Below are positions 34,613 through 41,319 of a DNA stretch of 64,000 nucleotides, piece after piece. Below the pieces are notes generated by a model. The model was not told the origin of the DNA and ran no database searches. It saw only the letters and a program-made list of their open reading frames with translations. The stretch comes from Chloroflexota bacterium (GTDB lineage: Bacteria; Chloroflexota; Dehalococcoidia; Lucifugimonadales; Lucifugimonadaceae). The stretch spans positions 62,001 to 126,000 of the forward strand of contig JAJCYY010000015.1 of assembly GCA_029262735.1 (NCBI GenBank). Direction: 5' to 3'. Made by a program: the position numbers and the translations under genes. Positions within the stretch are counted from its first letter, which is position 1. Every line of letters starts with the position of its first letter.

Positions 34613-35764
34613 CTAGATGGCTACCGTAAGTACCGCATCCATTGCATCCGCCACAACCCGGCCTGATTGCGGAACCGATGCGGCGTAGACTCTCAGCGTG
34701 GTTGATGCGTCTTTATGACCGAGCATTGACGACACAGTCGTGATCGGCATCCCTTTACTGAGGGCGGTTGTGGCGAATACGTGGCGCAGATCATGCAATC
34801 CCAACTTCAGGCCAAGATCTGACTGAGCGAGCACGTTCTTCCAATTCCTACGAAGCACATTGTGCCGGTCTAGCGGTTGCCCGAACTCTCCAACAAAAAC
34901 CAGGTCCAGATCATTCCGCCATTCGGAGCCGAGTCGCAACTGTTCTGTGGTCTGTTGCAGCTTGTGACCCCGAAGGGAGTTGAGCACCGAGTCACCAATT
35001 TCCACGACACGACGCGAACCCTTCGTCTTCAACTTGGATAGCAGCCAGTTCCCATTCAGTGATTGAAGTTGCTTGTTAACGTGAATAACCTGGCCACTAA
35101 AATCGACATCTTTCCAAGTCAGACCCAGGGCTTCGGATATGCGAAGGCCGGTTCCCATCAGGAGCAAGAAGAGCGAACCAAGTCTGTCGCTTTCGGCGGC
35201 GACCGCCAGACTCCGTACCTGTGCGTCTGTGAGTCGTGGCTTCTCCTTCTCAGGTGGCTTGGATACATCGACAGCGATACACGGGTTGAACGAGATCACG
35301 CGCTGTTTCACGGCTTGCGCCAGACACGCTCTCAGAGCCTTGTGGCACTTGTGGACGCCGTCAGCCCGTAGCCCCACCGCTATGAGTTGGGAGTAGCAAG
35401 CCTGGACATGCTGCGGTGTCAGCGAGTCCACCCGGCGCGATCCCAGTTGTGGCGTCAAATAGAGTCTGAAAGCCGACTCGTAGTTGCTGAAGGTGGATGC
35501 TGCCCACCGGTGTGAACCGAAGTCCAACCACTCTTTGGCGTATTTCTGAAGCGTCACTCCACCGGAGCGAACATCTTCTCCCCTACGAAGCCTGAGTTTT
35601 ATGGCATCCAGCTTTTTAACAACCTCTCCCCTAGTCGGGCCGTATGACCAGTAGCGTTTGCCTTGAACCATGACGCTGCCGCGATATCGTCCACGCCAAG
35701 CGGAGACGTGTCCTTCATGGTGACCGTTTTTTCGGCCCGTTCTACCTTTGCTGGTCATTTGCAT
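34613..35764 (-). CDS. int: Tyrosine recombinase / phage-type integrase
   Basis: A 383-residue tyrosine recombinase. It has an N-terminal arm-binding domain (YRGSVMVQGKRYWSYGPTRG), a SAM-like core-binding domain ('KEWLDFGSHRWAASTFSNYE') and a catalytic domain with R208 (GTGLRISEALGLTWKDVD), a Lys in 'LKTKGSRRVVEI', H324-x-x-R327 (HDLRHVFATTAL), H350 (LGHKDASTTLRVYA) and nucleophile Y360, so all active-site residues are present. It should catalyse integration into and excision from the tRNA-Pro att sites. ATG 35764 or 35758 may be used; GGAG suits the second. It overlaps the upstream hypothetical gene by 23 bases. Confidence 0.95.
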   Translation of the reverse strand: MQMTSKGRTGRKNGHHEGHVSAWRGRYRGSVMVQGKRYWSYGPTRGEVVKKLDAIKLRLRRGEDVRSGGVTLQKYAKEWLDFGSHRWAASTFSNYESAFRLYLTPQLGSRRVDSLTPQHVQACYSQLIAVGLRADGVHKCHKALRACLAQAVKQRVISFNPCIAVDVSKPPEKEKPRLTDAQVRSLAVAAESDRLGSLFLLLMGTGLRISEALGLTWKDVDFSGQVIHVNKQLQSLNGNWLLSKLKTKGSRRVVEIGDSVLNSLRGHKLQQTTEQLRLGSEWRNDLDLVFVGEFGQPLDRHNVLRRNWKNVLAQSDLGLKLGLHDLRHVFATTALSKGMPITTVSSMLGHKDASTTLRVYAASVPQSGRVVADAMDAVLTVAI

Positions 35765-36638
35765 CTACTCCAATAAACTGGTCGATCCTCTGGGCGAGGC
35801 CCGCGGGTATCTTTGACGATTTCAGGAACATCACATCAGTCCAGTCGTTCCACTCAAAAAGTGGGCTCCCATCGATACGCGACTCAAGCCGCTTATCGGA
35901 CGAATTAATCCACTTCCAGGTCACCCAAAACTGGAGCGGGAAGTAGGCAGGATCCGATAACGGCGGTGCTAAAAGCGGAGTTCTGGGGATTCCCGGGATC
36001 ACCCCTCGATCCACAAGCTTCACGTACGCAGTAGCCCCGTCAGCCCAAGGTCTCAGCGCAATTAAACTTTCGACGGCAATCGGCTTGTCTTCTATCTGGT
36101 CCGCTACGATATCTTCCCTCAAATCGCGCAGTTCCTTTTTTCGCTGACGTGCAATCTGGCGCACGCTGAAGTCCAGGCACAGGACGAGGGCCGCGAACGG
36201 ATCCAGGCCTTGCAAGGCAGCCTGGTGTTTGTACGCACCTTCGGCAGCCGCAACAGGAATCGTTCGGCCAAAGAAAGCTCTGTGAATTAGGTCAAGGCGT
36301 CGAACGTAGTCGGATGTGTTTTCAGTGATCTTGTAGCCGGCCAGAGCTTCAACCTCCGAGGGCCGTATCAGTACAAGGTCACGAACTTTCTTCAGATGTT
36401 TGGGGTCACTTCGCCGCAGCTTGCGGGCTTCAGCCTCGTCAACTTCCGCAGCCCATGCTGCTGCCGAAACGTGAGAGATTCCTTTCTTGCCCCACGGCGG
36501 ATTCCGGCCTTGTCCGTTGAACCATCTCTCCGTCTCAGTCAATAGTTTCCTGCCACCGGCTGGCCTATCCGTTTGCTGCTTCCAGGCTCGATACCAGGCT
36601 TTGAACTGTTCTTTGAATCGATGAGGTGGCTGCGGCAT
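35742..36638 (-). CDS. Hypothetical protein upstream of integrase
   Basis: A 298-residue protein starting MPQPPHRFKEQFKAWYRAWK at ATG 36638 (the frame can be opened to a TTG at 36656). It is mostly helical and basic, with 'SSVRQ'-like basic stretches such as 'DFSVRQIARQRKKELRDLRE'. The C-terminal part has aromatic-rich patches (YFPLQFWVTWKWINSSDKR). No family is recognised. It overlaps int by 23 bases, so the two are made together; a role in recombination control or in satellite regulation is possible by position only. Confidence 0.7.
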   Translation of the reverse strand: MPQPPHRFKEQFKAWYRAWKQQTDRPAGGRKLLTETERWFNGQGRNPPWGKKGISHVSAAAWAAEVDEAEARKLRRSDPKHLKKVRDLVLIRPSEVEALAGYKITENTSDYVRRLDLIHRAFFGRTIPVAAAEGAYKHQAALQGLDPFAALVLCLDFSVRQIARQRKKELRDLREDIVADQIEDKPIAVESLIALRPWADGATAYVKLVDRGVIPGIPRTPLLAPPLSDPAYFPLQFWVTWKWINSSDKRLESRIDGSPLFEWNDWTDVMFLKSSKIPAGLAQRIDQFIGVDANDQQR

Positions 36639-36752
36639 GCTTACATTTATTCTCAAATACCTGTGAGTGAAGGCTTCATATATTGGTTGACACTTTACAT
36701 TCTAGATCTCAGGATGGCAACCAGACACTCGACCTGACAGCCGGAGCCCGCC
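36639..36752. promoter_or_regulatory. Divergent control region of the element (int side / xis side)
   Basis: This AT-rich gap separates leftward (hypothetical-int) and rightward (xis-primase) units, the place where a satellite switch would lie. A consensus -35 TTGACA is at 36687-36692 on the plus strand, but the downstream -10 is poor (CAGGAT at 17-base spacing). GGAG (36742-36745) is the ribosome binding site of the xis-like TTG start. Confidence 0.35.
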
Positions 36753-36962
36753 TTGACAACAGACATCCATCTTCTGGCAACTATGAAAGAGACCCAGTCA
36801 ATGCTGCGGTTGAGCAGACCGACTATCTACGACCTCATTAGGGCCGGCGAACTCGAATGCCTTCACGTGGGCAGAAGCCTGCGACTTACGACGAAATCGA
36901 TCAATGCATATCTAGAGCGTCGCCTGGCCGCTGAGAAACGCAAGCGAGGTGGATCCAGTTGA
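36753..36962 (+). CDS. Excisionase/AlpA-like helix-turn-helix protein
   Basis: A 69-residue protein of the helix_turn_helix_17/excisionase type: 'LLATMKETQSMLRLSRPTIY' then 'DLIRAGELECLHVGRSLRLT' and 'TKSINAYLERRL' with a basic tail. Such winged helices act as Xis or as AlpA-type activators of integrase genes. The start is TTG 36753 with GGAG 7 bases upstream. Its stop overlaps the TTG of the primase gene, so it is translationally coupled to replication. Confidence 0.88.
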   Translation: MTTDIHLLATMKETQSMLRLSRPTIYDLIRAGELECLHVGRSLRLTTKSINAYLERRLAAEKRKRGGSS

Positions 36963-37774
36963 GTAACCTCACAATCACGCTGCATGGCACGTTTGGCTTC
37001 GCAGAATTCCGGCTGATCGACTCTGAAGGGCAAGTGGAGCGTTTCTTCATTCCCGCCTCGAAGCTAACCGATGATCGGGTCGTCATCAGCGTCGCCAGTG
37101 TGACTGCACACAACGTCTACTTCTCGGTTGTGCCAAGAACTGAAATGCGCGGGACACGCGACGCATGCGGGTCCGCCAACGCAGTGTGGTGCGACTACGA
37201 CAATGACGAATCCGAGCCGGACTGGAACCTCCCGCCTTCCGCTCTGGTGAGGACATCACCTGGCAGGTGGCAGGCCTACTGGTTCCTGGACTCGCCACTC
37301 AGGGATCTCGATCAGCTTGAGGCGATCAACCGCAGCATCGCTAACGCCGAAGGTGGCGACCTTCAGGCAACTGACCGAGCCCGCGTTCTCCGACTTCCCG
37401 GTTCATACAACCTGAAGTACCCGGAAAAGCCGCACGTCATGCTGGAGTACTGGAACCCTGACCTCCGCTATTCGGTGGAAGAGTTGTGTCATGCCTACCC
37501 GCCAACATCGCTGTCACCCCGCCGTCTGAACGGTGTAGCCCACGGTCCCGGGCCGGTTTGGCTCCCGTTGATTTTTGACGCCATTGTCGACTTCCTGGAG
37601 CGTAGTGGCTTCCGCCCGAGGATTAGTGGCAATAGAGCCGTCGCGCTGTGCCCACTGCACGATGATCGGAATCCGAGTCTTTCGCTCCATGCTGAACGCG
37701 GCTGGTACTGCCATGCGGGCTGCGGGCAAGGTCGCCTGACACGACTGGCGAACATCCTGGGGGTTCGGGTATGA
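36959..37774 (+). CDS. AEP-type primase with C-terminal CHC2-like zinc finger
   Basis: A 271-residue protein. The first two thirds resemble RepB/AEP primase domains: 'NAVWCDYDNDESEPDW' holds the catalytic D-x-D (79 and 81), 'VRTSPGRWQAYWFLDSPLRD' the G-x-[YH]-x-[HY] equivalent and 'RARVLRLPGSYNLKYPEKPH' the late R/N-K motif. The C-terminal part is a zinc finger of DnaG-CHC2 type, C231-x2-H234 ... C251-x3-C255 (CPLHDDRNPSLSLHAERGWY). A TTG start with AGGTGG upstream overlaps the xis stop, and the stop overlaps the ATPase start (ATGA). It should prime replication of the excised element. Confidence 0.82.
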   Translation: MSNLTITLHGTFGFAEFRLIDSEGQVERFFIPASKLTDDRVVISVASVTAHNVYFSVVPRTEMRGTRDACGSANAVWCDYDNDESEPDWNLPPSALVRTSPGRWQAYWFLDSPLRDLDQLEAINRSIANAEGGDLQATDRARVLRLPGSYNLKYPEKPHVMLEYWNPDLRYSVEELCHAYPPTSLSPRRLNGVAHGPGPVWLPLIFDAIVDFLERSGFRPRISGNRAVALCPLHDDRNPSLSLHAERGWYCHAGCGQGRLTRLANILGVRV

Positions 37775-39375
37775 GTGACAAAGACAAAGACGTCGCCAAC
37801 TCGTTCATCCGACGGGATGACGGCTCGGAACCTAGCACTAACCAGACCACGGAGCTGGTCGACGCTGTACTCGAAGCGAATGTCGAGTTGTTCCATGCCT
37901 CGGACTTCACAACGTACGTAACCGTTGGTATCGACGGACACGTTGAGACACTGCCGCTAGCGGGAGCCCGACTCAAGAGCTGGTTGAGGAAATCCGCGTT
38001 CGAACTCTTCGGTAAAGCTACTACAGCGCAGGTGATAAGCGAAGCCGCGGCCACGCTGGCAGCGTTTGCTGAGCACAAGGGTTCCGAACTGGAAGTCTAT
38101 CGGCGCGTTGCCGAATTGGATGGGAAGATCTACGTCGATCTGGTCAACAAGAATCGGGATGTGGTGGTGGTGGATGCTACTGGCTGGTGCGTCACTGGCT
38201 CACCACGGAAGATTAAGTTCATCAGATCTCAGGGGATGAAGGCGCTCCCGATTCCGGCTCAGCAAGCAGACCTCGATCTCTTACGCTCATTCATCAACGC
38301 GGAAGGGTCCGAGTGGCCGCTCCTAATTGGCTTCCTAGTTGGCATCATGAATCCACGAGGGTCGTACCCGGTCGGCGTGCTGATGGGAGATCACGGTTCC
38401 GCAAAGTCCACTTGCGCCAGACTGTTGAGGGCGTTGACGGATCCACACGTAATTGAATCCGACACACTCCCGCGTAACGGCATAGACCTCGCGATAGCTG
38501 CCGGAAACTCACATCTGCTTTCCTACGACAACGTTTCCAGGATCCCGGCAGACCTTTCCGACACCCTGTGCCGACTGTCCACCGGTGGTGGAATTCGCAA
38601 GCGCAAGCTCTACTACGATGTTGATGAGGTGATGATCTCGTTCAAGCGTCCGGTGATGCTGAACGGAATCGGAGATATCGTGTCCCGCCAGGACCTCATC
38701 GACAGGTCGATCTTCCTCCACCTGAAGCCGATCGACGAGGGAATGCGTCGCACTGAAGAAGAGCTGATGCTCGAATTTCAACGGGCAGCTCCTTCGATTT
38801 TCGCGGGCATCCTCGATGCTTTGTCCGCTGCATTGCGGAACAAGGACAGCGTCAAGTTGGAGCGGAAGCCAAGACTTGCTGACTTCGCATCCTTCGTCTG
38901 TGCTGCTGAAGAAGCAATCCCCATAGCGCCGGGCTCATTCATAAATGCCTACGAATCCAATCGAGCCAGTGCAAATGAAATGGTGCTGGAGCACTCCTTG
39001 GTGGCAGCGGCCATCACAGCACGCTTCGATGAAACCGGCATCGAAAATTGGACGGGGACCGCCACGGAGTTGCTGAAATGGCTTACCCCGGAACTCGATG
39101 ATGTTTCACGTAAAGCCAAAGGCTGGCCAGTAAATGGTCGCGGTATGAAGGCTGAGCTGGATCGCGTCGCAGCCAATCTTCGTGTCGCAGGATTCGAGAT
39201 CGAGGACCTACCACGTACCGGCCGGAGCCGAAGATTTGAAATCCGCAGAAGGACCGTCACAACCGTCACACCGTCACCGGCAATCACGGTTGGGAGTGAC
39301 GATGGTGACGGTAATGACGATCGGAATCCAGCTTTAGTAGCGGGACAGTCCAACTTATTTGGAGGTGAGCTTTGA
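37771..39375 (+). CDS. SF3/AAA+-like replicative ATPase (satellite helicase)
   Basis: A 534-residue protein with Walker A 'GDHGSAKST' (206-214), a Walker B-like strand 'SHLLSYDNVSRIP' (247-259), sensor 1 'KRPVMLNGIGDIV' (292-304) and an arginine-finger candidate in 'RQDLIDRSIFLHL'. The layout matches the virus/plasmid D5-like helicases coupled to primases. A helical and winged-helix-like C terminus follows ('TATELLKWLTPELDDVSRKA' onward). Overlap with the primase gene (ATGA) supports a primase-helicase pair. The Walker B Glu is replaced by an Asn in this reading (YDN), as seen in several such mobile-element ATPases. Confidence 0.8.
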   Translation: MSDKDKDVANSFIRRDDGSEPSTNQTTELVDAVLEANVELFHASDFTTYVTVGIDGHVETLPLAGARLKSWLRKSAFELFGKATTAQVISEAAATLAAFAEHKGSELEVYRRVAELDGKIYVDLVNKNRDVVVVDATGWCVTGSPRKIKFIRSQGMKALPIPAQQADLDLLRSFINAEGSEWPLLIGFLVGIMNPRGSYPVGVLMGDHGSAKSTCARLLRALTDPHVIESDTLPRNGIDLAIAAGNSHLLSYDNVSRIPADLSDTLCRLSTGGGIRKRKLYYDVDEVMISFKRPVMLNGIGDIVSRQDLIDRSIFLHLKPIDEGMRRTEEELMLEFQRAAPSIFAGILDALSAALRNKDSVKLERKPRLADFASFVCAAEEAIPIAPGSFINAYESNRASANEMVLEHSLVAAAITARFDETGIENWTGTATELLKWLTPELDDVSRKAKGWPVNGRGMKAELDRVAANLRVAGFEIEDLPRTGRSRRFEIRRRTVTTVTPSPAITVGSDDGDGNDDRNPALVAGQSNLFGGEL

Positions 39376-39800
39376 TGACCACGTCATTGCTTGAGGAACT
39401 GCAGCAGGCGGGCCTGCGGTTACTTCTACTTTCCGACGGGCGAATGCGGTGGGAGGCTGCGCACGAACCACCACCCGATCTCATCTCGAAGGCACGCGCC
39501 GGCAAGGATGATCTCCGCCTGGCGGTCCTCAGACAGAAAGACGCGATTCTTAAGCGCTATCACGGCGTTGAAGAGTTCCTTGAAAAGCACCTGTGGGAGT
39601 ACCTGCGTAGTAACTATCCGCCCGCTATGCACGGCAAGTACGTATCCGCACTGGCAGACATCGACCTGATCGAGGAACGTCTGCGACAACAGTTCGGCGC
39701 CACCGGTTGTCTCTCCCGACACGGCAGATGCACCGCAGAGCAGGTTGAATCAAGGCTCTGCTGTGAAGCATGCCGCAAGGAAACTGGGGCTGCGTGCTGA
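39375..39800 (+). CDS. Small protein with TubC-docking-like N terminus
   Basis: A 141-residue protein with GGAGGTG 7 bases before ATG 39375, overlapping the stop of the ATPase gene. Residues 5-50 ('LLEELQQAGLRLLLLSDGRM', 'ISKARAGKDDLRLAVL') look like the TubC N-terminal docking fold often found on mobile elements next to primases. The C-terminal region has several Cys and His (GCLSRHGRCTAEQVESRLCC) that may bind zinc. Its role is unknown, perhaps a replication accessory protein. Confidence 0.65.
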   Translation: MTTSLLEELQQAGLRLLLLSDGRMRWEAAHEPPPDLISKARAGKDDLRLAVLRQKDAILKRYHGVEEFLEKHLWEYLRSNYPPAMHGKYVSALADIDLIEERLRQQFGATGCLSRHGRCTAEQVESRLCCEACRKETGAAC

Positions 39801-39801
39801 C

Positions 39802-40038
39802 ATGTCTTCGCACCAGAACTATCGAAAGCGCACCGGCGGTCGGGTTCCAGCCATACCGGAAAGGCTCCTACCACTCGTTTTGCAACACTTTAACAACGGC
39901 GCGAGCTACCGTGACATTGTTCTGCTGTTACGCAACACCTATGCAATAGATGCTTCCCGTTGGTCGGTGAGGAGAGCAGTTATGGGTCTCCGGCCTTACA
40001 ACAACGCCGGTAATGCGAACTCTGCCGGCGTCAACTAG
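39802..40038 (+). CDS. Small helix-turn-helix protein
   Basis: A 78-residue basic protein starting MSSHQNYRKRTGGRVPAIPE. The central 'LLPLVLQHFNNGASYRDIVL', 'LLRNTYAIDASRWSVRRAVM' reads as a resolvase-like helix-turn-helix. It follows the previous gene by 1 base and ends the plus-strand replication operon. It could be a repressor or a replication-initiation helper; I cannot say which. Confidence 0.55.
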   Translation: MSSHQNYRKRTGGRVPAIPERLLPLVLQHFNNGASYRDIVLLLRNTYAIDASRWSVRRAVMGLRPYNNAGNANSAGVN

Positions 40039-40143
40039 CTGCAGGCGTAGGCGAGTAACCAGCAAGACTACTGATAGTAGTAACTAAGTTACGTGGCGTG
40101 CGCAACGTACGCGCGGGTATGCGCACCCCGAATCCCGGCCTCG
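40039..40143. other. Convergent intergenic region with small palindromes
   Basis: Between the ends of the rightward replication operon and the leftward defence operon. ACTACT-gat-AGTAGT (40067-40081) and GTAAC-taa-GTTAC (40080-40092) are back-to-back inverted repeats, followed by a GC-rich stretch with two TGCGCA copies 21 bases apart (from 40099). It may be a bidirectional terminator, or an origin or packaging-type site; there is no T-run, and no choice is possible from sequence alone. Confidence 0.35.
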
Positions 40144-40539
40144 CTAAGCTTGCTGGCGCACTTGGCGCATAGAAGCCAGCAGCTTGCTCAGCGGACTGTC
40201 GGTATCAGCTTGAGAGTATCCGCCCTGGAGCATCCCGAAAATGCTCGCAAGCACACGCAGGGCAGACACACGTGTGCCAGCCGGAGTTGAATCGTCGTTG
40301 GCTATTCTCGAGAGCTGAGAGATGATGCCGTCTCTGGTGATTCCCTCGGACGACGCGATCTGGGACATTTCCCGATCAATAGCCTCAGCCACCTTAGGAT
40401 TTCTTAGCAGACGGCTTGCCTCAACGTGTGCACTCGCAGGACTGTAACCAGCACGTATCGCGGCTTTTGTGCCGTTAAAATCCTTCACGTATTCCTGGAC
40501 AAACAAGGACCGCTTGACGGGTAATTCACGATTGCTCAT
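40144..40539 (-). CDS. Terminase small subunit (TerS)
   Basis: A 131-residue protein starting MSNRELPVKRSLFVQEYVKD. The Terminase_2 signature is clear: 'FVQEYVKDFNGTKAAIRAGY', 'SPASAHVEASRLLRNPKVAE' and 'AIDREMSQIASSEGITRDGI'. The longer frame to 40650 overlaps the upstream gene and is unlike the family. TerS recognises packaging sites on phage DNA. Here there is no large terminase, portal or capsid gene, so if active it would redirect a helper phage's packaging machine to the element. It is the last gene of the minus-strand operon, 16 bases after the RNase H-like gene. Confidence 0.85.
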   Translation of the reverse strand: MSNRELPVKRSLFVQEYVKDFNGTKAAIRAGYSPASAHVEASRLLRNPKVAEAIDREMSQIASSEGITRDGIISQLSRIANDDSTPAGTRVSALRVLASIFGMLQGGYSQADTDSPLSKLLASMRQVRQQA

Positions 40540-40555
40540 CAGTCCGTTCAATGTG

Positions 40556-41284
40556 TTAGGTGAAATCACGGTGCCGCGCACCTCGCTCATGCTGTGAAAA
40601 CAACAGCAGCTCACATTCTCTGGCGATCCTGAACATCGATTCAACGTCATACCTGGTATACCGCTGTAACCGCGTGAGATCGTCCTCTGAGATGGTCTGA
40701 TCTATCCACTGCTTCGTATGTTCAAGTGGAGAAAGTGACCCGGTATCCCCACCTCGGTAAGTCTTCGAGGCCGACCTCAGTTGGTCGGGGCGACTGATTC
40801 CGAACTCATACTCAAGCGCCTCCAACGAATAATCGCCCTTCTTTCGCCCAGTCCGCCAGACGTATCGGTGCTTCCTTATCGCTGAGCGAATTTGATAACA
40901 GGCACGAAGCTCTTTGTGCAGGTTTACCCATTCGATCGATGGCCCCCACAGGTCACCGTATGCCTCCTCAAATCTGACCTGCTCATCGGGAATGACCGGT
41001 CCACCTGAAAACACGACAATGTGACGTAATTCAATGTCGAGAATACCAAGGGAGTCCAGGGCTTCGGCTACCGCGTCTAGTCCCGGCACCATTTCATCAG
41101 CCTCTCGCAACACCCATCGAACCCTTTCAGGACCGTGAAGCTGAGGCCAATAGAGCGTAAGTACGTCTTCTAAGCCAGAACCTGAACCTTCGAAATCTAA
41201 GTACAGACTGCGGGTTGGTAATAACTCGGGATGCGATTGAAACAGGCCTTCACCAAACGACTTACAAGCCATCGAGTTCAACAT
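40556..41284 (-). CDS. RNase H-like (YprB/DEDD-type) exonuclease-like protein
   Basis: A 242-residue protein. 'RSLYLDFEGSGSGLEDVLTL' has the D-x-E of the first DEDD exonuclease motif, and 'LQRYTRYDVESMFRIARECE' the final Y/D motif (Y-x-x-x-D), with a middle helical part ('GDYSLEALEYEFGISRPDQL') as in the predicted YprB-type RNase H-like domain. Two start codons are possible (41284, 41272). It is tightly placed between the helicase gene (35 bases) and TerS (16 bases). A helicase plus exonuclease pair suggests DNA end processing. Fold call is by motif, moderate. Confidence 0.6.
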   Translation of the reverse strand: MLNSMACKSFGEGLFQSHPELLPTRSLYLDFEGSGSGLEDVLTLYWPQLHGPERVRWVLREADEMVPGLDAVAEALDSLGILDIELRHIVVFSGGPVIPDEQVRFEEAYGDLWGPSIEWVNLHKELRACYQIRSAIRKHRYVWRTGRKKGDYSLEALEYEFGISRPDQLRSASKTYRGGDTGSLSPLEHTKQWIDQTISEDDLTRLQRYTRYDVESMFRIARECELLLFSQHERGARHRDFT

Positions 41285-41319
41285 TGATATCTGCGTCCGC
41301 TAAGCCCTGTTCAAGTGTT

